From positions 186,001 to 250,000 of the forward strand of contig NZ_RJKR01000011.1 of assembly GCF_003752025.1 (NCBI RefSeq): a stretch of DNA of 64,000 nt, read 5' to 3'. The translations under genes and the position numbers were made by a program. Below the pieces are notes generated by a model that worked only from the letters and a program-made list of their open reading frames with translations, did not search any database and was not told the origin of the DNA. Shown here one piece after another: positions 53,313-61,515 of the stretch. Each line of letters starts with the position of its first letter. Position 1 is the stretch's first letter. This stretch comes from Curtobacterium sp. PhB115. Its GTDB lineage: Bacteria > Actinomycetota > Actinomycetes > Actinomycetales > Microbacteriaceae.

Positions 53313-53903
53313 ATGGCACGACGGGGTTCGTACGCGAAGGGCATCGCGAAGCGCGAGGAGATCCTCACGGTCGCGCTCGAACTCGTCGCCTCGCAGGGCT
53401 TCCGACGGACCAGCATCAAGGACATCGCCGACGCCGTGGAGCTCACCCAGGCCGGCCTGCTGCACTACTTCGACTCGAAGGACGAGCTCTGGGTCGAGAT
53501 CCTGCGCCGCCGCGACGAGCTCGACCTGGCGAACGACTGGCAGGCAGCCGACCCCGCAGCGCTCCTCGCCGCGATCGTCCGGCACAACGCCGAGGTCCCC
53601 GGCCTGGTCCAGATGTTCGTCAACCTGTCCGCCGCAGCCGCGACCGACCCCGAGCACCCGGCGCACGAGTACTTCCAGGAGCGCTACGCGCGCAGCCGGC
53701 GCGATCTGTCCGCCGACTTCCGGGCGATGCAGCAGGACGGCCGGCTCCGGCCGGACATCGACCCCGAGGAGCTGACGAGCGTGCTGCTCGCAGTCTCCGA
53801 CGGCATGCAGATCCAGTGGCTCTTCGACCCGTCGCGCGACATGGCCGAGCACGTCGAGTTGGTCGCGCGGCTCGCGATCGCGCAGGTCACCCCCGCTTCC
53901 TGA
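53313..53903 (+). CDS. TetR family regulator of the GH3-MFS operon
   Basis: A 196-residue repressor with HTH SIKDIADAVELTQAGLLHYF. TACAGT ends 6 nt before the ATG, so it is probably leaderless. It is divergent from the MFS-GH3 operon and paralogous to the regulator at 950. It likely responds to a glucoside. Confidence 0.88.
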   Translation: MARRGSYAKGIAKREEILTVALELVASQGFRRTSIKDIADAVELTQAGLLHYFDSKDELWVEILRRRDELDLANDWQAADPAALLAAIVRHNAEVPGLVQMFVNLSAAAATDPEHPAHEYFQERYARSRRDLSADFRAMQQDGRLRPDIDPEELTSVLLAVSDGMQIQWLFDPSRDMAEHVELVARLAIAQVTPAS

Positions 53904-53941
53904 CGGGAGGCGCGGTGCCCGTCCGCACCGCGCCTCCCGTC
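53902..53941. terminator. Convergent-copy repeat hairpin after TetR
   Basis: A perfect 17-bp stem GACGGGAGGCGCGGTGC (53902-53918 with 53925-53941) and 6-nt loop begin within the TetR stop codon. It separates two convergent genes. Confidence 0.75.
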
Positions 53942-53951
53942 GATGAAGCAC

Positions 53952-54383
53952 TCAGGGCATCCGCACCGCACCGAGCTCGTACGACGCGTCTCTCCACGCG
54001 CGGACCTGCGCTTTCGAGAGCGGCTCCTCCGGCGACTTCGACCAGTCCGAGATGTTCCTACCGCGCATCTCCCGCGCCAGGTGCGCGACCACTTCGCGCT
54101 TCGAGTCCGTCGACAGCGCGGGGCCGAACTGCTCCGCACCGGGTACGTCGGCCAGCTCGGTCAGGTACGCCTGACAGAACCAGTCGGCCGCCTCTGCCCG
54201 CAGGTACGGACTCTCGAGGGTCGCGTACCAGCGCCGGAAGAACTCGTCGTACGGGGCAGAGTCGCGCATGAACCCTCCTGAAGCGAAGAGCAGCTCACGA
54301 ACCCGTTGCGGGGTGAGCCCGCGGGCCTCGTGGACGGCGTCGCCGATCTTCCCCTGGTCGACGAGGGCCGCGATCCCGGTCAT
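53952..54383 (-). CDS. Hypothetical protein
   Basis: A 143-residue soluble, mostly helical protein of unknown family. Notable stretches are YDEFFRRWYATLESPYLRAE and SPEEPLSKAQVRAWRDASYE. No signal or membrane segment. It is convergent with TetR across the repeat hairpin. Confidence 0.6.
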   Translation of the reverse strand: MTGIAALVDQGKIGDAVHEARGLTPQRVRELLFASGGFMRDSAPYDEFFRRWYATLESPYLRAEAADWFCQAYLTELADVPGAEQFGPALSTDSKREVVAHLAREMRGRNISDWSKSPEEPLSKAQVRAWRDASYELGAVRMP

Positions 54384-54522
54384 GACGTTCGAGCATACCC
54401 GCCTCCTTGCATTTCAGATGTCGGTGGAGTGGGGTACGGACAGGGCCTGGTCGCGTCCGGGTGCACCCGGCAGGATGGGACGTGCCCGTCAGGGCGACCC
54501 GACGACGATGTGGAGTGACGCG

Positions 54523-55383
54523 ATGACGCGTGTAGTGGTGACCGGCGGCAGCGGCAAGCTCGGACGAGCGGTGGTGCGCGACCTCGATGCGCACGGGTAC
54601 GACGTGGTCCTGCTCGACCGCGTCCCCTCCCCCGACCTGCCCGAGGGCGTCCAGTTCGTCCGGATCGACCTGACCGACTACGGCCAGGTCCTGAACGCCC
54701 TGCTCGGCGTCGACGACCGCTACGACCACGTGGACGCCGTCGTGCACCTCGCCGCCGTGCCGGCTCCTGGCCAGGTGCCGGACGTCGCGCTCATCACGAA
54801 CAACGTCACGGCGTCGATCAACGTCTTCCACGCCGCACGTGCCGCGAAGATCACGAACGTGGTGTGGGCGTCGAGCGAGACCCTGCTCGGGATCCCGATG
54901 GGCGAGCACCACCCGCCCTACCTGCCGGTCGACGAGGAGTTCGCGGTCCGACCGCAGTCGTCGTACTCGCTCGGCAAGGCGGTGGAGGAGGAGATGGCCC
55001 GCCACTTCACCCGCTGGGACCCGTCGCTGAAGATGATCGGTCTGCGCTTCTCGAACGTGATGGACGAGACCGACTACCCCTCGTTCCCGTGGGACGCCAC
55101 CCCCGAAGCGAAGACGTTCAACCTGTGGTCGTACATCGACTCCCGCGACGGCGCCCAGGCCGTCCGGAAGGCCGTCGAGGCCGAGCTCACCGGGTTCGAG
55201 GCGTTCGTCATCGCGAGCCCCGACACCGTGATGGACACCCCGACGATCGAACTCGTCGAGCGCTACGTGCCCGACATCGAGCGCCGGGCGGACATCGACG
55301 GCGTCAGCTCCCTGCTGTCGTCCGAGAAGGCCCGCGAGCTGCTCGGCTACGCCCCCGAGCACAGCTGGCGCGACGGCCGCTAG
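54523..55383 (+). CDS. NAD-dependent epimerase/dehydratase
   Basis: A 286-residue extended SDR. TGGSGKLGRAVVRDL binds NAD; the catalytic motif is SYSLGKAVEEE (Y-x3-K). GGAG 7 nt upstream sets the ATG at 54523. It resembles sugar-nucleotide or uronate dehydrogenase-type epimerases. Substrate unknown. Confidence 0.85.
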   Translation: MTRVVVTGGSGKLGRAVVRDLDAHGYDVVLLDRVPSPDLPEGVQFVRIDLTDYGQVLNALLGVDDRYDHVDAVVHLAAVPAPGQVPDVALITNNVTASINVFHAARAAKITNVVWASSETLLGIPMGEHHPPYLPVDEEFAVRPQSSYSLGKAVEEEMARHFTRWDPSLKMIGLRFSNVMDETDYPSFPWDATPEAKTFNLWSYIDSRDGAQAVRKAVEAELTGFEAFVIASPDTVMDTPTIELVERYVPDIERRADIDGVSSLLSSEKARELLGYAPEHSWRDGR

Positions 55384-55416
55384 CAGCGCCCGGGTCCGCC
55401 GCTGAGCCGCCCCTCG

Positions 55417-57015
55417 CTAGGCCGGCAGCAGCAGCCCGTCGAGCACCAGGTCGCGCGCCGCCGGCAGCAGGTCGGCGGCGAGCACCTGCTCGTCGACACC
55501 CGTGATCTGCGCGAGCGCGCCGACGATCGCCGCGACCGACAAGTCCCCGTCGCAGGCTCCGACGAACGCGGCGAGCGCGGTGTCCGCGTCCACCCGTCGC
55601 CCGAAGCCGCCGCCCTGGACGAGCGTCATCACCGTCGGGTCGTCGTTGCCCGGCCAGTAGTAGCGCTCCTCGGTGACGTCGCCGGCCACCCGCAGGTGTG
55701 CGGCGGCGAGCGCGACGTCGTCGTGCGCGGCGAGCCAGGTCGCTGCGTCGAGGACGCGCGCGACCGTGGCACCGAGCCCCGCGGGGTTGGAGCCGAGCGT
55801 CTCGGGGACGCGCTCGAAGCGACGGAGGGCGGACGGGCCTCCAGGCAGGGGTCGACGCACCACGACGTAACCGAAGCCGACGCCCGTGACTCGGCGGTCT
55901 GCGAAGTCGTCGAGCCACGCACCCATCAGGGTGTCGAACTCCGGCGTCCCGGGCTTCGTGCCGCCGTCGCGGATCCAGGTCTCGGCGTACGAGGTCGGGT
56001 CCTGCCGCTCGCGCTCGATGACCCACGCGTCGAGGTCGGTGTCCGCGAACCAGCTGCGCACGCGGTCCAGTCCGTCGACGCCCCAGTGGTACTCCCAGTT
56101 GCCGAGCAGCTGTGCCGTCCCGCCGGGGTGGAGATGGTCGGCCAGTCCGCGCAGCACGGTCTCGACGAGGGCGTCGCCGACCATGCCGCCGTCGCGGTAC
56201 TCGTACGAGGGCACACCCTCGCGGCGGGGCGTGATGACGAACGGCGGGTTCGAGACGATGCGGTCGAACTGTTCGCCCTCGACCGGCTCGAAGAGCGACC
56301 CGAAGCGGAAGTCGATGCCGTCGATGCCGTTGAGCTGCGCGTTGAAGCGTGCGATGTCGAGGGCGCGGCGCGAGATGTCGGTGGCGACCACGTGCTCGGC
56401 GAAGCGTCGGGCGTGCATGGCTTGGATCCCGCAGCCGGTGCCGAGGTCGAGCACACGGCGGACGGGCACGGGGACCTGCAGGCCGCTGAGCGTGGTGGTG
56501 GCGCCGCCGATGCCGAGCACGTGTTCCTCGCTGATGGCGTGCCCGAGGGCGAGCTCGCCGAGGTCGGAGACGATCCACCAGCTGCCGGCACCGAGGTCGT
56601 CGACGAAGGCGTACGGCCGCAGGTCGACGGCAGGGTGCACGACCGCGGCATCCACGACGTCCACGACGCCTGCGTCGTCCGCGGCGACTGCGCCGTCGGA
56701 CACGCGCAGCAGCCCGGCGGCGACCACGGCGTCGAGCCCGGCCGACGGGAACGCGGCTGCGGCGTCCGCGCGGGACGTCGGCAGCCCGAGCACGAACAGG
56801 GTGGCGAGCGTGCCGAGCGGGGTCGTCTCCCGGGCGGCGAGCGCACGGAGCGCCGCGACCCGCGACCCCCGGTGCAGCGATGCGGCGGCCTCGGCGCCCC
56901 AGAGTGCATCGACCCCCTCGACGGTGAAGCCTGCGGCGTCGAGGTCGGCGGCGAGCGCCGTCGTCACGACCGGGTCGGCGCCGAGGTCGGGCAACCGGTG
57001 GGCGGTCGCGCTCAC
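55417..57015 (-). CDS. DUF7059/class I SAM methyltransferase
   Basis: A 532-residue protein with an N-terminal DUF7059-like domain, then a Rossmann methyltransferase: RVLDLGTGCGIQAMHARRFA (SAM motif I) and IVSNPPF (N-P-P-F, typical of N-methylation of RNA or protein glutamine). The GTG overlaps the ArsR stop (GTGA). Target unknown. Confidence 0.85.
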   Translation of the reverse strand: MSATAHRLPDLGADPVVTTALAADLDAAGFTVEGVDALWGAEAAASLHRGSRVAALRALAARETTPLGTLATLFVLGLPTSRADAAAAFPSAGLDAVVAAGLLRVSDGAVAADDAGVVDVVDAAVVHPAVDLRPYAFVDDLGAGSWWIVSDLGELALGHAISEEHVLGIGGATTTLSGLQVPVPVRRVLDLGTGCGIQAMHARRFAEHVVATDISRRALDIARFNAQLNGIDGIDFRFGSLFEPVEGEQFDRIVSNPPFVITPRREGVPSYEYRDGGMVGDALVETVLRGLADHLHPGGTAQLLGNWEYHWGVDGLDRVRSWFADTDLDAWVIERERQDPTSYAETWIRDGGTKPGTPEFDTLMGAWLDDFADRRVTGVGFGYVVVRRPLPGGPSALRRFERVPETLGSNPAGLGATVARVLDAATWLAAHDDVALAAAHLRVAGDVTEERYYWPGNDDPTVMTLVQGGGFGRRVDADTALAAFVGACDGDLSVAAIVGALAQITGVDEQVLAADLLPAARDLVLDGLLLPA

Positions 57016-57377
57016 GACTCGAGACCCTCGCGGAGCAGGGCGGCCGGCACTTGCCAGTCGAGCACCAGGTCGAGCAGTCCGGGGAACCGCTGCTGCACGT
57101 CGTCCACGCGGACGCGGCTGATGCGGGTGAGTCCCTCGAGGTGCTGCTCGAGCAGTCCGGCCTCGCGCAGGACCCGGAAGTGGTGCGTGAGCGTGGACTT
57201 CGGTCGGTCGATCCCGACCCAGCCGCAGCTCCGCTCTCCCCCGGCGGCGTCGACCAGGTAGCGGTGCAGGATCGCCAACCGGATCGGGTCGCTCAGGGCG
57301 TCCAGGACGACGGGGAGGTCCATCTCGGCCACGGACGGCTGCGGGAGTCGTTCGGGGGCATCGACGTGCGCGGGCAT
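57012..57377 (-). CDS. ArsR family regulator
   Basis: A 121-residue winged-helix regulator: VLDALSDPIRLAILHRYLVD and KSTLTHHFRVLREAGLLEQH. It has only one Cys, so metal sensing is doubtful. It diverges from an MFS exporter with two 18-bp operators between them, and is coupled to the methyltransferase gene. Confidence 0.88.
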   Translation of the reverse strand: MPAHVDAPERLPQPSVAEMDLPVVLDALSDPIRLAILHRYLVDAAGGERSCGWVGIDRPKSTLTHHFRVLREAGLLEQHLEGLTRISRVRVDDVQQRFPGLLDLVLDWQVPAALLREGLES

Positions 57378-57407
57378 GGACGGGACGCTACCACCGTTCG
57401 GCTCACA

Positions 57408-57425
57408 GTACGACTTGCGTCGTAC
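57408..57425. promoter_or_regulatory. ArsR operator 1, GTACGAC-TTGC-GTCGTAC
   Basis: A perfect 7-bp inverted repeat, 18 bp in all, 31 bp upstream of the ArsR start. Confidence 0.7.
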
Positions 57426-57436
57426 AGCAGACTGCG

Positions 57437-57454
57437 GTACGAATGCAGTCGTAC
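57437..57454. promoter_or_regulatory. ArsR operator 2, GTACGA-ATGCAG-TCGTAC
   Basis: The same 18-bp length and the same GTACGA/TCGTAC arms as operator 1, 29 bp away centre to centre, 25 bp before the MFS start. Confidence 0.7.
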
Positions 57455-57478
57455 AACGAGCCATCGGAAGGGATGCTC

Positions 57479-58735
57479 ATGCAGCAGTCAGCTCGCTCGG
57501 TCGCCGGGTTCTGGATCCTCGCGGCGATGCTCCTGGTGTCGGTCGCGTCCTCCGCGGTCCCGTCACCCATCTACCCGGTCTACGCGGCCGAGTGGCACCT
57601 CACGCCCCTCATGCTCACCGGGGTCTTCGCCATCTACGTCGCCGGACTCCTGACCAGTCTGCTGATCGCCGGACGCCTGTCCGACCACGTCGGCCGGAAG
57701 CCCGTGCTCGTCGCCGGCGGGCTCGGCGTCGCCCTCTCGCTCGGCCTGTTCGCCGTCGCGGACGGTGTCGGCGCACTCATCGTGGACCGCATCGTGCAGG
57801 GCGTCTCCGTGGGGCTCCTCATCGGGGCGCTCGGCGCAGCCCTCATCGACAACTCGCTCGAACGGCACCCGACCCTCGCCGGCGTGCTGAACGGCGTCAT
57901 CCCGCCGATCGCCCTGGCCACCGGCGCGATGTCGAGCGGCGCACTCGTGCAGTGGGGTCCCGCACCCGAACAGCTCGTGTACCTGCTGTTCGGCGCCCTG
58001 CTCGTGCTGCTCGTCCTCGCCCTCGTGGTCGTCCCCGAGCAGGTGCAGCGCCGCCCCGGTGCGCTCCGTTCCCTGCGCCCGACGATCAGCGTGCCGCGGT
58101 CCTCGCGTCGGCTGTTCCGCGGCGTCGTCGGCTCGCTCGTCGCCAGCTGGGCGCTCGGCGGCATGTTCCTGTCGCTCGTCCCTTCGGCCCTCGGCGCGGT
58201 CTTCGGGATCACGAACCACTTCGCAGCCGGAGCCCTCATCGCCGTCGTCACCGGCGTCGGTGCGCTGACCGGGCTCGCCACGCAGCGGATGGACGCGCGC
58301 CGTGCCGTGCTCGTCGGACTCGTCGCCCTCGTGCTCGGTCCGATCGTGACCGTGGCGTTCGTGATGGCGAACTCGCTGCCCGGACTCGTCGTCGGCAGCG
58401 CGATCGCCGGCGTGGGCTTCGGCGCCGGGTTCCAGGCACCGCTCCGGATGCTCCTCGCGACCGCCGCACCGACCCACCGTGCCGGACTGCTGTCGACGAT
58501 CTACGTGGTCAGCTACCTGGCGTTCGGCGTCCCCGCGGTCATCGGCGGGCTGCTCGAGCCCACCGTCGGCCTGGTCCCCGTGATCGCCGGGTACGGCGGC
58601 TTCATCGTCCTGGCCGCCGTCGTCGCCCTCGTGCTGCAGCTGGTGTCCAAGGACGCGGCCGCGGTCGAGGAACACGCCGCCGAGGTCATCGAGCGCACCG
58701 CGACCGGTTCGATCCGGGTGGCGTCGGCCGACTGA
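57479..58735 (+). CDS. MFS transporter under ArsR control
   Basis: A 418-residue, 12-helix carrier. Loop 2-3 motif GRLSDHVGRKPVLVAGG is the classic MFS motif A. GGAAGGG 6 nt upstream favours the ATG at 57479 over 57473 and over 57443, which lies in the operator. It is probably an efflux pump for the signal sensed by ArsR. Confidence 0.87.
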   Translation: MQQSARSVAGFWILAAMLLVSVASSAVPSPIYPVYAAEWHLTPLMLTGVFAIYVAGLLTSLLIAGRLSDHVGRKPVLVAGGLGVALSLGLFAVADGVGALIVDRIVQGVSVGLLIGALGAALIDNSLERHPTLAGVLNGVIPPIALATGAMSSGALVQWGPAPEQLVYLLFGALLVLLVLALVVVPEQVQRRPGALRSLRPTISVPRSSRRLFRGVVGSLVASWALGGMFLSLVPSALGAVFGITNHFAAGALIAVVTGVGALTGLATQRMDARRAVLVGLVALVLGPIVTVAFVMANSLPGLVVGSAIAGVGFGAGFQAPLRMLLATAAPTHRAGLLSTIYVVSYLAFGVPAVIGGLLEPTVGLVPVIAGYGGFIVLAAVVALVLQLVSKDAAAVEEHAAEVIERTATGSIRVASAD

Positions 58736-58744
58736 CGCCTGGCC

Positions 58745-59194
58745 TCAGTGGCCGGGTCGTGCCGAGTTGGTGCCGCGTGCACGACCCCGGACCCCGACGG
58801 TCCGTGTGGCCCCGGTGTGGGCGGCGTCGACGTCGGCCTTGCCGCGGTCCGCTGCGTCACGCAGGCGCTTCGGCCCGTGCCGCTTCGCCCAGTCCCAGAA
58901 GCGGTGCAACTGCGCCTTGAGCCACACGATGATCTTGTGGAAGAAGTGGAACTCGCTCGCGAGGACCGTCAACCCGATGAACACGACCAGCCAACCGGGA
59001 CCGGGCAGCGGCACCAGGATGAGCCCGATGATGACGACCAGTCCCCCGATGACCCCGACGAGGACCTTGTAGAAGAGGTGCACGTGCGGCCGGGCGTGGA
59101 TCCAGGTCCGCATGTCGTGGAACCACTGGAAGCGCTGGCGATGCGCACCATCGGCCCGGGCCTCGCCGGGTCGGTCGTTCGGGTCGCCGTCCAT
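58745..59194 (-). CDS. PGPGW/TIGR02611-type membrane protein
   Basis: A 149-residue protein with two helices around the signature LVPLPGPGWLVVFIGLTVLA, followed by a basic C-terminal region. Function unknown. It is convergent with the MFS gene. Confidence 0.8.
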   Translation of the reverse strand: MDGDPNDRPGEARADGAHRQRFQWFHDMRTWIHARPHVHLFYKVLVGVIGGLVVIIGLILVPLPGPGWLVVFIGLTVLASEFHFFHKIIVWLKAQLHRFWDWAKRHGPKRLRDAADRGKADVDAAHTGATRTVGVRGRARGTNSARPGH

Positions 59195-59288
59195 GTCGGA
59201 AATCTAGGACCCGCGGCTGGGAATCAGCGGCGCAGGACGTGGACGCGCGGTGCGCGGACACCGGACGTGCGTGGCGGGCCGGCACCGT

Positions 59289-59370
59289 GCCTCCAGGCCG
59301 TCTGCAGGTGTCTGCCGGTCCGCCGGACGGGTGTCCGCCCGTCCGTCAGGCGGGGTGTCTGCCTGGAGGC
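59289..59370. repeat. Spaced inverted pair of repeat cores
   Basis: GCCTCCAGGC (59289-59298) and GCCTGGAGGC (59361-59370) face each other across 62 bp that include GGACGGG / CCCGTCC. It lies immediately downstream of the DksA-like gene stop. No gene is seen in 59195-59373. Confidence 0.6.
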
Positions 59371-59373
59371 GCG

Positions 59374-59706
59374 TCACGCGTGGGCGACGCACGTCGCCGC
59401 CCACGGGACAGCGGCCAATCGGGCCGCTGCGATGGGTTCGCCGCCGACGGTGCAGATCCCGTAGGTGCCGGCGTCGAGCCGCGCGAGCGCGGCGTCCACC
59501 TGCTGGACCCGCAGCCGCGCGCCGTCCCGGACCGCGCCGAGCGAGCCGCGCTCCCACGCGAGGGTCGCGCCCTCCGGATCGTGCTCGTCGTCGGAGTTCG
59601 CGTCCTGCCGGGCATCACTGACGTCCCGCATGCTCCGTTCGACGTCGGCGAGCAGCCGTTCGTTCCGGGCACGTTCGGCGTCCAGGGCGGTGCGGGGGTC
59701 CTCCAT
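59374..59706 (-). CDS. DksA/TraR-type protein with degenerate zinc finger
   Basis: A 110-residue protein: N-terminal coiled coil, then the finger region YGICTVGGEPIAAARLAAVP and TCVAH. Of the four ligand positions, C85 and C106 remain, G88 replaces the second Cys and H109 replaces the fourth. Family members bind the RNA polymerase secondary channel; whether this one binds zinc is uncertain. Confidence 0.75.
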   Translation of the reverse strand: MEDPRTALDAERARNERLLADVERSMRDVSDARQDANSDDEHDPEGATLAWERGSLGAVRDGARLRVQQVDAALARLDAGTYGICTVGGEPIAAARLAAVPWAATCVAHA

Positions 59707-59766
59707 GCCGGACACCGTAGTCGCGCGTCCCCGCGACGGAATGGCAACCACCCCGGATGCGTTCGC

Positions 59767-60804
59767 ATGCACATGACGAAGATCGGGTTCCTGTCGTTCG
59801 GACACTGGCGCGACGTGCCGGGGTCGAAGGTGCGCAGCGGCCGGGAGGCCCTGGTGCAGGCCATCGACCTCGCGGTCGCAGCCGAGGAGGCCGGCGTCGA
59901 CGGCGCCTACTTCCGCGTGCACCACTTCGCACCGCAGCAGGCGGCGCCGTTCCCCCTGCTCTCCGCGATCGCCGCGAAGACCAGCCGGATCGAGATCGGC
60001 ACCGGCGTGATCGACATGCGCTACGAGAACCCGCTGTACATGGCCGAGGAGGCCGCGGCGACCGACCTGATCTCCGGCGGCCGACTGCAGCTCGGCGTCT
60101 CGCGAGGATCACCCGAGACCGCCCAGGCCGGTTACCAGCAGTTCGGGTACGTGCCCGACGCGTCCGACCCGAACGGTGCGGACCTCGCCCGTGCGCACAC
60201 GAGCGTGCTCCGCCGTGCGATCGCCGGTGAGCCGATGGCCAACGCGAACCCGCAGATGACCGGCATGACCGGATCGCTGCCGATCTCCCCACTCTCCGAC
60301 TCGCTCGGCGACCGGATCTGGTGGGGCGCCGGCACGCGCGCCACCGCCGAGTGGACCGCCGAACAGGGCATGAACCTGATGTCCTCGACACTGCTCACCG
60401 AGGACACCGGCGTGCCGTTCGACGAGCTGCAGGCCGAGCAGATCACCCGCTTCCGCAGCACCTGGGAGTCGATGGGCTGGGGTCGTGAGCCGCGCGTCTC
60501 GGTGTCGCGCAGCATCATCCCGATCATCGACGACGAGTCGCGGCACTACTTCGGCGTGCGCGCGCAGGTCGAGGGGCAGGACCAGGTCGGGCACCTCGAC
60601 GGCGGGCTCGCACGCTTCGGCCGCTCGTACATCGGATCACCGGAACAGCTGGTCGAGGAACTCGCGGCGGACAAGGCCGTGCGTGCTGCCGACACCGTGC
60701 TCGTCACCGTGCCGAACCAGCTCGGCGTCGACTTCAACGCCCGGCTGCTCGCCGCGGTGAAGGACGTGTTCACCGAGGTCGACGCGGCGCCCGTCCCCGC
60801 CTGA
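59767..60804 (+). CDS. Luciferase-like FMN/F420-dependent oxidoreductase
   Basis: A 345-residue TIM-barrel flavin enzyme: MTKIGFLSFGHW, IEIGTGVIDMRYENPLYMAE, LISGGRLQLGVSRG. The segment TEDTGVPFDELQAEQI matches TEDTGAPFAEAQADQI of the gene at 47952, so the two are paralogues. ATG 59773 is an alternative start. Confidence 0.87.
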   Translation: MHMTKIGFLSFGHWRDVPGSKVRSGREALVQAIDLAVAAEEAGVDGAYFRVHHFAPQQAAPFPLLSAIAAKTSRIEIGTGVIDMRYENPLYMAEEAAATDLISGGRLQLGVSRGSPETAQAGYQQFGYVPDASDPNGADLARAHTSVLRRAIAGEPMANANPQMTGMTGSLPISPLSDSLGDRIWWGAGTRATAEWTAEQGMNLMSSTLLTEDTGVPFDELQAEQITRFRSTWESMGWGREPRVSVSRSIIPIIDDESRHYFGVRAQVEGQDQVGHLDGGLARFGRSYIGSPEQLVEELAADKAVRAADTVLVTVPNQLGVDFNARLLAAVKDVFTEVDAAPVPA

Positions 60805-60920
60805 CCGCCAGCCGCGCGCAGCGGTCCCCCCTTGTGCCGACACCCGGCTTGGGACTGTGGCGCGGGCTCGGGTTCTCGTACCGTCGAGGAGCACCATCCC
60901 CCGCACCTCGAGGAGCCCAC

Positions 60921-61364
60921 GTGACACTGCCGGCCGCAGGCTGGTTCCCGGACCCGCAGGACGCACGTCGTCTGCGGTGGTGGGACGGACACGCTTGGGG
61001 AGCCGCGACGCGCGTCCTCCCGAGCAGTCCCGAGTCCGTCGCGCCGATCGTCGTCGCCCCCGTCGTGCCGGCGTTCTCGGTGCACACGGGGTCGATCCGG
61101 ACGCGGGCCTGGTCCTCCGGGGGCGAGGACCGACGACTCTGCCTGTTCACGATCATCGCCGTGCTGCTGGCCGCGACCTCGGTGGTCGTCAACCCGTGGG
61201 GCATCTGCGGCCTGCTCGCCCTGGCCGCGGGAGTCGTCGGCATGATCCGCCCGGGTGCGACCGGGCCGTGGGCCGTGGTCGCGAGGAGCGCCTCGGCGAG
61301 CGCCGTCGTCGTCGCGGTGACCACGTCGGTCATCGCCGCGAGCGCCCAGTTCCACGTGTTCTGA
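60921..61364 (+). CDS. DUF2510 membrane protein
   Basis: A 147-residue protein. The N-terminal DUF2510 motif is AAGWFPDPQDARRLRWWDGH; two or three helices follow (LFTIIAVLLAATSVVV; LLALAAGVVGMI; AVVVAVTTSVIAAS). AGGAG 5 nt upstream fixes the GTG at 60921. Function unknown. Confidence 0.8.
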   Translation: MTLPAAGWFPDPQDARRLRWWDGHAWGAATRVLPSSPESVAPIVVAPVVPAFSVHTGSIRTRAWSSGGEDRRLCLFTIIAVLLAATSVVVNPWGICGLLALAAGVVGMIRPGATGPWAVVARSASASAVVVAVTTSVIAASAQFHVF

Positions 61365-61393
61365 CCCCAAGCAGGCGCGACCGCCGCGACCGC

Positions 61394-61425
61394 CGCGCGC
61401 CGCGCTGAACGACGCGCGGCGCGCG
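61394..61425. terminator. GC-only hairpin downstream of DUF2510 gene
   Basis: A perfect 12-bp stem CGCGCGCCGCGC / GCGCGGCGCGCG with an 8-nt loop, 29 nt after the stop. Confidence 0.65.
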
Positions 61426-61427
61426 AC

Positions 61428-61484
61428 TTCGTGAGCAGGAATGGTCGGGCGCGCCGATGCCACTCGACCATTTCTGCTCACGAA
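61428..61484. terminator. Long 20-bp hairpin between DUF2510 gene and xerD
   Basis: Arms 61428-61447 (TTCGTGAGCAGGAATGGTCG) and 61465-61484 pair with one mismatch, 17-nt loop containing GGCGCGCC. It lies 31 nt past the xerD stop on the minus strand; a bidirectional terminator or a second palindromic repeat type. Confidence 0.65.
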
Positions 61485-61515
61485 GCGCCCGCGACCGCGA
61501 CCGCGGCGCCCGCCG

